Shown here: piece after piece, positions 25,500 to 32,080 of the stretch | Numbering within the stretch: position 1 is the first letter of the stretch | Layout: every line of letters starts with the position of its first letter | Assembly: GCA_947447405.1 (NCBI GenBank) | Contig: CANFKQ010000005.1 | Span: 1 to 37,105, forward strand | DNA from: Comamonadaceae bacterium | GTDB lineage: Bacteria > Pseudomonadota > Gammaproteobacteria > Burkholderiales > Burkholderiaceae_C | Length of the DNA: 37,105 nt | Direction: 5' to 3' | Made by a program: the position numbers and the translations under genes | The notes under the pieces: model-generated | What the model saw: the letters and a program-made list of their open reading frames with translations, nothing else | Told to the model about the DNA's origin: nothing | Databases searched by the model: none

Positions 25500-27092
25500 T
25501 TAGAACGTGCGTTTTGCGACGATGGACAACACATCGAGTTCGGCTTGGTGATCCGCCTTGATATCGTTGAAACTCTTGCGTAACTTGTCTTCGCCGGTGG
25601 CTTGGGTAATCAAGCTGAGTTGGTCCACCAATAGCTTGAACTGGGCCGCAGCCAGCGCTGGGTGAGCCTTGGCATCGAGCACCAAACCGTTGGCGTGCGT
25701 GTGGTCTTCGGCTTCTTTGGCGGCAAATTCGGCGCGTGCTTCGTCGGTCAGGCGTTTGACTTCGTCGCCTGACAAATGCAGGCGCTCGGCTTCGGCCACG
25801 ATGAGTTCTTTTTCAGCACGGTCAAGCATGCCGTCTTCATATGCCAGCATTAAGCGTTGCTTGAAGGCTTCGCGGTCAATACGCAGTTGGTCGGTGAATG
25901 CTGATGCCAACAGGCCCGCAGGGATGGCAAAAATACCAATACCAATCAAAGCCACGACCACCGTGAGCAAGCGGCCCAATGGGGTGATGGGCGAAATGTC
26001 ACCGTAGCCCACTGATGCCAAGGTGATGATGGCCCAGTAAATGGATTGGGGAATATTTTCAAACTTGTCAGGCTGCGCCTCATGTTCGAGCAAGAAGCCC
26101 AAGCTGGCAGTCAGCACCACCAGTAACATCATCACAAATACCGATGCAAAGATGACTTGCCACTCGCGCTGCACCACTTTATAAAGGGTTTCCAGGGCTG
26201 AGGTGTAGCGTGTGAGTTTGAGCATCCGAATCAAACGGAAGACGCGCAAGAAACGCAAATCGACATGTTGACTAAATAGGCTTTCCAACACAAAAGGCAA
26301 GATCGCTAACAAGTCGATGATGGCGGAGCCCGAGCGTATATGGGCCCAATGTGGCAAGCGCAGATGCTTGTACTTTGGGTTTTCAGGTGCTGTGTAAACG
26401 CGAGCGATGTATTCGATGGTGAAGATGGTGAAGGCCATCATGTCCACGACATGAAATTCCATAGCAAATAGAGCTCTGAAGGATTCCACGGATTCAAGAA
26501 TCACACAGGTGATGGACAGTGCCACCCAAAACACAATGAAGTTGTCGATGTAGGTGTGCAAGCGACCCGAGTGTCCGGTCGGCACCAACAACGCAAATAT
26601 TTTGGCGCGAAGGGTTCGATCTGCATTGAGCTCTTGAAACTCATGCCACGCCGGAATGATTTGGCGTGACAGTTTGAACATTCGAGCCAATCGCATGATT
26701 CGTAACACGCGCAACATTTCCACATCGACATCCACGAAACGGGCGAAGTAGAAAGGGGCGATGGCAATCAAATCAATTAGCGCATAAAAGCTTATGGCAT
26801 ATCGCAAACGTGGGAAGCTTTTGCCTGCAAAGTCAGGGTTTAGGTGTGCTGTAGCCACACGCATCACATATTCGGCGGTGAAGATGCCTACTGTGACGAT
26901 GTCAAACCAATGGAACCAGTGTTTGTAGTCGTTGTAAATTTCTGGCGTGTTTTCGATCAAGACCGCAATCACGCTCGCCACAATCAGAAACGCAATGCTG
27001 CGTTCCACTTGGCGTTGAAAGCCGTGCTTGAACTCGGGGTCAAACACCCACTTGTAAAAACTGGCGAGTGGCGAGGTGTTGTGCGTGGTCAT
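25500..27092 (-). CDS. Tandem voltage-sensor K+ channel (VSD-VSD-pore)
   Basis: Voltage-gated ion channel superfamily protein of 530 residues with an extra voltage sensor. Sensor 1 has S1 about 32-48, S2 61-80, S3 98-118 and S4 127-143 (LRVLRIMRLARMFKLSR, six charges every third residue). It is not followed by a pore. After a linker, sensor 2 has S1 181-200, S2 212-233, S3 254-273 and S4 279-295 (LRFLRVFRLIRMLKLTR). A pore domain follows: S5 about 311-336, filter TLASVGYGD (357-365) and S6 373-399. The filter is canonical for K+. The cytoplasmic tail has the acidic-helical motif shared by four channels here (420-448) and a further helical stretch. The start overlaps the BacNav-like stop (ATGA), so both are made from one transcript. 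How four or more extra sensors pack around a tetramer is unknown. Confidence 0.93.
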   Translation of the reverse strand: MTTHNTSPLASFYKWVFDPEFKHGFQRQVERSIAFLIVASVIAVLIENTPEIYNDYKHWFHWFDIVTVGIFTAEYVMRVATAHLNPDFAGKSFPRLRYAISFYALIDLIAIAPFYFARFVDVDVEMLRVLRIMRLARMFKLSRQIIPAWHEFQELNADRTLRAKIFALLVPTGHSGRLHTYIDNFIVFWVALSITCVILESVESFRALFAMEFHVVDMMAFTIFTIEYIARVYTAPENPKYKHLRLPHWAHIRSGSAIIDLLAILPFVLESLFSQHVDLRFLRVFRLIRMLKLTRYTSALETLYKVVQREWQVIFASVFVMMLLVVLTASLGFLLEHEAQPDKFENIPQSIYWAIITLASVGYGDISPITPLGRLLTVVVALIGIGIFAIPAGLLASAFTDQLRIDREAFKQRLMLAYEDGMLDRAEKELIVAEAERLHLSGDEVKRLTDEARAEFAAKEAEDHTHANGLVLDAKAHPALAAAQFKLLVDQLSLITQATGEDKLRKSFNDIKADHQAELDVLSIVAKRTF

Positions 27093-27904
27093 CGGGGGTG
27101 TTGGTCGATCATTAATTGGCGCAGCGCAGCCATTTCTTTGCGCAGTTCTTGCAGCTCTTCTTGCACTGTAAGTTGGTGGTGGTGATCACGATGGTCTTTG
27201 TCATGGTCTGCGGTGATGGAGTCCACGATCACAGCGATGAACAAGTTGAAGATGATGAACGTGGCGATCAGGATGAACAGAATGAAGAAGATCCACGCAT
27301 AGGGGAACATTTCCATGACAGGTCGCGCAATTCCGTCTGCCCAGCTTTCCAGCGTCATCACTTGGAACAGGGTAAAGGCACTGGTGCTCAAGTCGCCAAA
27401 CCAATCTGGAAAGTCGTGGCGGAAGATGTTGGTGGCAATCACCGACGCCACATAGAAGATGATCAGAATCAGTCCAAACACCGAGCCCAAGCCAGGCAAT
27501 GAGCTGAGCAAGCCGCCCACCACTTTGCGCATGCTCTCGACTTTGTTGATGAGGCGCAGCACCCGCAACACACGAAGTGCACGCAGCACAGACAAAGAGC
27601 CAGAGGCAGGCACCAGTGCAATGCCCACCACGATGAAGTCAAACACACTCCAAGCGTCTTTGAAAAACGAAAAGCCACGCGCAGCAATGAGCAACACGAT
27701 TTCGGCGATGAAGATGCCCAAGATGACGTGGTCTAGCAAGAACAATTCATGCCCCCACGACTCCATCACACTGTGGTTAGTCTCAATGCCCAAGATGGCG
27801 GCGTTGATGACGATGAGAAAAACTAAGAAATTTTGAATGCCATGGTGCGTAATGAATTGTTCAATTCGATCACGCCAAGTGACGACTTCGATGGTGCTTT
27901 GCAT
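27089..27904 (-). CDS. BacNav-like voltage-gated cation channel with TLESWAD filter
   Basis: Single six-helix channel of the NaChBac/NavAb type, 271 residues, the usual length. S1 is about 23-42, S2 53-75, S3 82-101 and S4 105-120 (LRALRVLRVLRLINK, five charges). S5 is about 138-162. The filter is TLESWAD (184-190), identical to NaChBac through TLESWA, then Asp where NavAb has Met. S6 is about 200-229 with FNLFIAVIVDSI. The neck has a His/Asp-rich stretch (232-243, DHDKDHRDHHH) and a coiled coil (245-267), as in BacNav C-terminal bundles. Aspartate at the outer filter position is the kind of change that raises Ca2+ permeation in engineered NavAb, so Na+ versus Ca2+ preference is open. It is the first gene of the operon with the tandem-sensor K+ channel. 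Confidence 0.94.
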   Translation of the reverse strand: MQSTIEVVTWRDRIEQFITHHGIQNFLVFLIVINAAILGIETNHSVMESWGHELFLLDHVILGIFIAEIVLLIAARGFSFFKDAWSVFDFIVVGIALVPASGSLSVLRALRVLRVLRLINKVESMRKVVGGLLSSLPGLGSVFGLILIIFYVASVIATNIFRHDFPDWFGDLSTSAFTLFQVMTLESWADGIARPVMEMFPYAWIFFILFILIATFIIFNLFIAVIVDSITADHDKDHRDHHHQLTVQEELQELRKEMAALRQLMIDQHPR

Positions 27905-28031
27905 TGCTAAATCCGCGAGCTAACGGTTGATATGTGACAACCTTCCACTCTACCTTATCGAGCTGTTTGTCTCACTGAACGGTGTGTTGGCAGGCGGACG
28001 GAATCCTCAGGTGTTGAAATCAAAGACTTTG

Positions 28032-28062
28032 AAAATTTATTGAATTATTTGATATAAATTTT
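28032..28062. repeat. Perfect AT-rich inverted repeat in the channel spacer
   Basis: AAAATTTAT (28032-28040) and ATAAATTTT (28054-28062) are perfect nine-base inverted arms with a 13-base spacer. The symmetry and position suggest a regulator-binding site; no T-run hairpin terminator is evident. In so AT-rich a tract chance is possible. Confidence 0.5.
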
Positions 28063-28162
28063 GGATTCTTTTGAATTAAAAAAATAATAGATATTTGGTG
28101 AATGTGATTCCCCTTGAATTGAAATAAATCCTTATGGGTTATTCGTGAGGTGTGGTGAGTAC

Positions 28163-28190
28163 AGTGGTCATTCTTAAAATGATGACCGCT
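28163..28190. repeat. Inverted repeat upstream of the K+ channel start
   Basis: AGTGGTCAT and ATGACCGCT pair over nine bases (one G-T) around a 10-base loop, 40 bases before the channel ATG. It could be an operator or a leader hairpin. Confidence 0.45.
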
Positions 28191-28230
28191 CCAAATTTTC
28201 CATTTGGTACCAATAAGGAAAGAAATACCT

Positions 28231-29262
28231 ATGCATGCAAATGTGCGTTACCAAGAAAACTCAGACAGCGTGATTCAACGCGTCTTCACAGACCCCACGA
28301 GCAATGCCTTCATGCGTTGGGTGGCGATGATCAATTTCTGGATTTTTGTGTCTTGTTTGTCTCTGGCCGGTGAAACCGTAGAGCCCTACGCCACCGTTCA
28401 TGCGAACTTGTTCAATTACATTGAATACGCCGCAGTGCTGTTCTTCACGATCGATTACCTTGGCAACTTGTACTTTGCCAAAGATCGCATGAAGTATTTC
28501 TTCAGCTTCTGGGGTTTGGTGGACTTGATCTCCATTTTGCCTACCTACTTGACCATCATGAACTTGACCGCCTTGCAAGGCTCTAAAGTTTTCCGCGTTT
28601 TGCGCGTGGTCCGAGTGCTCCGAGTGTTGAAGATGGCACGCATTGCTTTGCAACAGTTGGAACAAAAACTGGAAAGCTCCAACCCCATCCTGACCAACCT
28701 CAAGATCTATTTCATCGCCTTGTTTTCTGTGGTGATGATCTCTAGCACCTTGATGTACTACGTCGAAGGCGATTTGTATTCCGCAGACGCGATCGCACTG
28801 GGCCAAGCCAAGTTGGATGCGCAAATCAAAGCGACACCGTTGCCTGCGGATGCGCCACCTGAAGCGGCTAAGTTCATGCCTGTGGATCCCATCAGTGGCA
28901 ACCCAATTCCTGAAGACAAGCGTTTCTTCACATCCATCCCTGCAGCGATGTGGTGGTGTATGGTGACTTTGACCACGACGGGTTACGGCGATATGTTCCC
29001 GCTCACTTTTGGTGGACGATTCATTGCCGCAGTCACTATGTTGATGGGCTTGGTACTGTTTGGTATTTTGTTGAACATCGTGGGTAAAACCATCATGGTG
29101 TTGCTGTTTGGTGAGCAGTTGACCGAAGACAACACATCGCCAGCATCACGCGAAACTATTTTGCGCATGATGGTGAGCCGTAAATGGATTTCAGAGCACC
29201 GTGCTTACGAGTTGGAGCTGATGTCTGAAGAAGATATCAAGAACCGCGCGAAAGACCTCTAA
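28231..29262 (+). CDS. Six-helix voltage-gated K+ channel with long turret
   Basis: Voltage-gated K+ channel-like protein, 343 residues from the ATG at 28231, which has AAGGAA ten bases upstream. A TTG-initiated longer form from 28204 is unlikely. S1 is about 29-47, S2 61-82, S3 89-110 and S4 119-137 (KVFRVLRVVRVLRVLKMAR, with Arg or Lys every third residue). S5 is about 158-178. A loop of about 55 residues (179-233), rich in Ala and Pro, separates S5 from the pore helix; most bacterial channels have far shorter turrets. The filter is TLTTTGYGD (246-254), a K+ signature with Thr in place of the usual Val. S6 is about 262-294. The tail is short and lacks the acidic-helical motif of its neighbours. 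Single-gene unit converging on the DUF4337 gene. Confidence 0.93.
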   Translation: MHANVRYQENSDSVIQRVFTDPTSNAFMRWVAMINFWIFVSCLSLAGETVEPYATVHANLFNYIEYAAVLFFTIDYLGNLYFAKDRMKYFFSFWGLVDLISILPTYLTIMNLTALQGSKVFRVLRVVRVLRVLKMARIALQQLEQKLESSNPILTNLKIYFIALFSVVMISSTLMYYVEGDLYSADAIALGQAKLDAQIKATPLPADAPPEAAKFMPVDPISGNPIPEDKRFFTSIPAAMWWCMVTLTTTGYGDMFPLTFGGRFIAAVTMLMGLVLFGILLNIVGKTIMVLLFGEQLTEDNTSPASRETILRMMVSRKWISEHRAYELELMSEEDIKNRAKDL

Positions 29263-29280
29263 GTCATATTTGCCCAATAA

Positions 29281-29310
29281 AAATGGCCGCTCAGTGAGCG
29301 GCCATTTTTT
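29281..29310. terminator. Bidirectional intrinsic terminator
   Basis: AAATGGCCGCTCA and TGAGCGGCCATTT form a 13-base stem around one central base (loop of 3-5 in practice). An A-run precedes and a T-run follows, so it can end both the rightward K+ channel transcript and the leftward operon ending at 29323. Confidence 0.88.
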
Positions 29311-29322
29311 ATGCGGGTTCAT

Positions 29323-29895
29323 TTAGATGAACAACATAAATCCGTTGATGGTGCAGAAGATGCCCACCAAGCCTAGAAAGCAAGGAACCCAAAAGAGGGC
29401 CATGGTTCCAGTCAAGATGGCTACCGAGGTGAGTACGATAGAAATTTGCAGCAAAGCTTCTGCATAGTCAAACCAAGGGTCTTGGCGCAAAGCGATGTCG
29501 CGCTCATGCTCGTGTTCTTTGGCTTTTTCCATCAGCTCTTTCTTGCCGTCGCCAGTTTCTGGTTCGGACTCGTAGCGAGCGATGTTCTTTTCGTAGGCCT
29601 CTAGTTTCTTCTCAGCCATTTGTTTAGCAGCAGGCGAGAGTTTGTCGCTGGCCAGTTGAATGCGTAGCTCATCCGCAGCGATTTTGTAATCTGTCTGACG
29701 AATGTTTTTGGCTTGGTAGAACGAATAAGCGTTGGCAGCCAAGATGTTGTTGCTCATGCTTTCTTTGGACGCGTTGTTACCGCCTAAGCTGGCGATGGCC
29801 AAGCACATGGCCAAAGTCGAGACCAACATGGCGCAACGGGTGCGAAATGGGTCGTTGCCGTGTTCTGGCAATTCGGTTTCTGGAACCTCACTCAT
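29323..29895 (-). CDS. DUF4337 family membrane protein
   Basis: Membrane protein of 190 residues resembling DUF4337. One helix lies at about 20-39 (CAMLVSTLAMCLAIASLG) and a C-terminal pair at about 146-167 and 169-190. Between them is a charged, coiled-coil-prone segment (about 60-135) that opens with AYSFYQAKNIRQ, the recognisable block of the family. The function of DUF4337 is unknown. It is the last gene of the leftward channel operon, overlaps the 67-residue membrane protein gene by 4 bases (ATGA) and ends at a shared terminator. Its position makes it a candidate auxiliary or assembly factor for the channels. It could be an unrelated passenger. Confidence 0.82.
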   Translation of the reverse strand: MSEVPETELPEHGNDPFRTRCAMLVSTLAMCLAIASLGGNNASKESMSNNILAANAYSFYQAKNIRQTDYKIAADELRIQLASDKLSPAAKQMAEKKLEAYEKNIARYESEPETGDGKKELMEKAKEHEHERDIALRQDPWFDYAEALLQISIVLTSVAILTGTMALFWVPCFLGLVGIFCTINGFMLFI

Positions 29896-30095
29896 AGATC
29901 TTCCTTGTTTTTATCTTTGCGTTTGACAAATAATTTGTAGATGGCGACCACGGTCAAGACGGCAGCCACCACACATACCACCAATTCGGTGATGGTCAGT
30001 TGGTGGACGAATTGATCAACGTAGTCGTAGGTCGAGAGAGGCGTGTAAACGTCTGGGTTCTCTTGTTTGTACTTTTCGTAAGCGCCGTTGTCCAT
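29892..30095 (-). CDS. Small single-helix membrane protein, unknown function
   Basis: 67 residues. A charged, tyrosine-containing N-terminus (DVYTPLSTYDYVDQF) is followed by one transmembrane helix at about 34-57 (ITELVVCVVAAVLTVVAIY) and a strongly basic tail (KLFVKRKDKNKEDL), which predicts a cytoplasmic C-terminus. It matches no family I recognise. Evidence that it is real: it fills the space between the channel gene (18-base gap) and the DUF4337 gene (4-base overlap), and an AGAAAG precedes the ATG. The topology is like that of small beta-type or KCNE-type channel auxiliary subunits, but that is only an analogy. Confidence 0.75.
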   Translation of the reverse strand: MDNGAYEKYKQENPDVYTPLSTYDYVDQFVHQLTITELVVCVVAAVLTVVAIYKLFVKRKDKNKEDL

Positions 30096-30113
30096 GCTTG
30101 CTTTCTGTGAGGT

Positions 30114-31082
30114 TTAGGCCTGTTTGTTGGCTGCAGAGATTTGCTTCTCTTCTTCCATCTGGTGTTTGATGGCGTCCACTTGCTCATCAGACATACCCAG
30201 TTTGGCTTGCATGATTTTAAGTTGGGCTTGTTCCTCGTCTGTCACGACACCATCGGCTAGCACGTTGCGAACTTCCATCTCATACAGGGCTTGTCGGCGC
30301 TCCACTTGTGCGGTGTAGGCCGTTGCCACCACACCCGTCAGGATCGCGGCCAAAGCGATGGACAAAATTTGCGTGAAGATGACCAAAATTGTTCCGAAGA
30401 AGGTGATCGGATCCACGTTGCCCCAGCCAGACACGATGGTGATGACAAACCAGTGCATGGCCGCAGGGATGGAGGGAAACACTTCAGGTTGCTCATGGCC
30501 TTCGATGATGTAGATCAGCGAAGAGAACAACAAACAGCTGATGAACAGCAAAAACACGGCGGATGAAAAAGAATCTTTTTCAGCCTTGACGGCTGCCACC
30601 ATGTCTTCAAATGCACTGTTATAGCGAGAGAGTTTGAAAATTCGCATCAAACGGAACATACGCAGTACGCGTAAGTCTGCGCCTGGGAACAGCAGTTGCA
30701 AGTAAAACGGCACCGTGCTGACAAAGTCAATGATGCCGTAGAAGCTGAACACATACTCTTTTCGTCCATCCCACTGCGTCCCACCCGTGCGGAGGTACTT
30801 TTCGCCATAGGACCAAACGCGCATGACGAACTCTACCGAGAACACCGCGACACTGAACATGTCAAACAAGTGGAACTCGTGTTCAAAGGCTTCATGAATT
30901 TCGGGCACAGACTCCAAAATGATGCCAATCACGTTTGCCACCACCAATAGGGCAATGAAAATTTCGACGAAGTGACTGTACTTGTCAGGCACCTCACCTT
31001 CCATGATTTCGAAGGTGCGACGCTTGATGCGTTCGTAAGTAGAAGGGGTCGTAACTGCTGTGGTCATGGTGCGCTCATTCAT
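30114..31082 (-). CDS. Voltage-gated channel-like protein with non-canonical GWGN filter
   Basis: Six-helix voltage-gated channel superfamily protein, 322 residues. S1 is about 37-58, S2 71-91, S3 109-131 and S4 138-153 (LRVLRMFRLMRIFKLSR). S5 is about 171-194 and S6 229-258. Where K+ channels have TxTVGYGD, this protein has TIVSGWGN (215-222): Val for Thr, Ser for Val, Trp for Tyr and Asn for Asp. The pore helix, filter glycines and DP turn remain, so it should still form a pore, but selectivity cannot be predicted. The tail has the acidic-helical motif (277-305) shared with three neighbours. The start overlaps the previous channel gene by 8 bases; an in-frame ATG at 31067 is an alternative start. 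Confidence 0.9.
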   Translation of the reverse strand: MNERTMTTAVTTPSTYERIKRRTFEIMEGEVPDKYSHFVEIFIALLVVANVIGIILESVPEIHEAFEHEFHLFDMFSVAVFSVEFVMRVWSYGEKYLRTGGTQWDGRKEYVFSFYGIIDFVSTVPFYLQLLFPGADLRVLRMFRLMRIFKLSRYNSAFEDMVAAVKAEKDSFSSAVFLLFISCLLFSSLIYIIEGHEQPEVFPSIPAAMHWFVITIVSGWGNVDPITFFGTILVIFTQILSIALAAILTGVVATAYTAQVERRQALYEMEVRNVLADGVVTDEEQAQLKIMQAKLGMSDEQVDAIKHQMEEEKQISAANKQA

Positions 31083-31986
31083 TGGCGGACGATTTGTTTT
31101 TGGCGCGGAGCATCATGGCTTCGACTTGCTCATCTGTCAGGCGGTAATGTGCTTGCAGACGTTGCAGCGTTTCTTGCTCTTCTTCTGACATGTTGCCATC
31201 TTTGAAAACTTCGCGCAGCTGGGCTTCAAATGCCGCTTTCTTGCGTGCCACTTGGTTGGAGAAGGCCGAAGCCACGATACCGGTCATGATGGCGGCCATA
31301 CACACGCCCAAGAAGCCAGTGATGAGCGCAATGGCTTCACCTGCTTTGGTCATGGGCTCGACGTTGCCGTAACCTGAGGTGATGGTCACGATGGACCAAT
31401 AAATGGAATGAGGAATGGTGCCAAAAAACTCGGGTTGGTGGTGTCCTTCAGCGAAGTGCATCAACGAGGCTGACACGATGGTGGCGATGGTCAACAAGAA
31501 CACAGCTGAGCCAAATGCTTGGCGTTCGGAGTGAATGGCATGAAACAGGTCTTGCAACGCAGTGTTGTATTTGGAGAGTTTCAAAATCCGCAGCAGACGC
31601 AGCACCCGCAAGATGCGTAAGTCCAAGCCGGGCATGAACATGTGCATGTAATAAGGCATGGTGGCAAAGAAGTCCACCAAACCAAATGCGCTGAACATGT
31701 ACTCAAAGCGGCCTTTCCAAGTTCCGCCGTGTTCTTGGCTGTATTTGGCGCCCAAGGACCACACGCGAGAAATGTATTCACATGTAAAGAACATCACGCT
31801 CCAAAATTCGAGCTCATGAAAGAAGTCACGAAATTCTGCGTGGATTTCGGGGACGGAATCAAGAATCACGGCCGAACAGTTGACCAACACCACAAGTGTG
31901 ATGGCCCATTCAACGTAGCGGCTGGCTGTGTGCTTGGGCGAGCCATCCAGTATTTCCATCAGGGTGTTCTTAAAACCTGTAGTCAT
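31075..31986 (-). CDS. Voltage-gated channel-like protein with non-canonical SGYGN filter
   Basis: Six-helix voltage-gated channel superfamily protein, 303 residues. S1 is about 24-45, S2 60-78, S3 96-117 and S4 123-139 (LRILRVLRLLRILKLSK). S5 is about 155-179 and S6 213-243. The filter reads TITSGYGN (201-208), keeping Gly-Tyr-Gly but with Ser for Val before it and Asn for Asp after it. It is clearly a paralogue of the GWGN channel encoded next, with the same layout and tail motif (263-291), and the two genes overlap, which suggests heteromeric assembly. Upstream is a 94-base spacer with a strong hairpin and an AT-rich promoter-like stretch, so it may begin its own transcript. Confidence 0.91.
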   Translation of the reverse strand: MTTGFKNTLMEILDGSPKHTASRYVEWAITLVVLVNCSAVILDSVPEIHAEFRDFFHELEFWSVMFFTCEYISRVWSLGAKYSQEHGGTWKGRFEYMFSAFGLVDFFATMPYYMHMFMPGLDLRILRVLRLLRILKLSKYNTALQDLFHAIHSERQAFGSAVFLLTIATIVSASLMHFAEGHHQPEFFGTIPHSIYWSIVTITSGYGNVEPMTKAGEAIALITGFLGVCMAAIMTGIVASAFSNQVARKKAAFEAQLREVFKDGNMSEEEQETLQRLQAHYRLTDEQVEAMMLRAKNKSSANE

Positions 31987-32007
31987 TGCGAAGGTCTAAC
32001 GAAATTA

Positions 32008-32013
32008 AATATA
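32008..32013 (-). promoter_or_regulatory. Possible -10 box for the GYGN/GWGN channel genes
   Basis: On the minus strand TATATT is followed by TAATTT in an AT-rich stretch 22 bases before the ATG at 31986, just beyond a strong hairpin. A TTGGCT at 32025-32030 is too close for an ideal -35 box to this site, so the exact promoter is uncertain. Confidence 0.3.
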
Positions 32014-32029
32014 AGAAGTGTTTGAGCCA

Positions 32030-32064
32030 ACAAGCCGCCACACGTTCAAGGTGTGGCGGCTTGT
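32030..32064. repeat. Strong 14-base-pair hairpin between channel genes
   Basis: ACAAGCCGCCACAC (32030-32043) and GTGTGGCGGCTTGT (32051-32064) are perfect arms with a 7-base loop, 16 bases after the stop of the upstream tandem-sensor channel. No good T-run follows on the minus strand, so it is either a weak terminator or a processing/stability element that sets different levels of the genes on each side. Confidence 0.75.
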
Positions 32065-32080
32065 GGATGGAGACCTTGGC

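Larger units (their letters stand above)
27905..28230. promoter_or_regulatory. AT-rich divergent spacer between channel genes
   Basis: 326 bases without a credible gene, lying between the BacNav-like gene (leftward) and the K+ channel gene (rightward). The central part (about 28010-28140) is strongly AT-rich, unlike the rest of the window. It contains two inverted repeats (28032-28062 and 28163-28190) and should hold both promoters. Confidence 0.6.

Noticed and set aside
28010-28140. AT-rich stretch as a replication origin or attachment site
   Set aside because: No DnaA-box cluster, iterons, tRNA or integrase nearby, and no flanking direct repeats seen; a promoter region explains it better.
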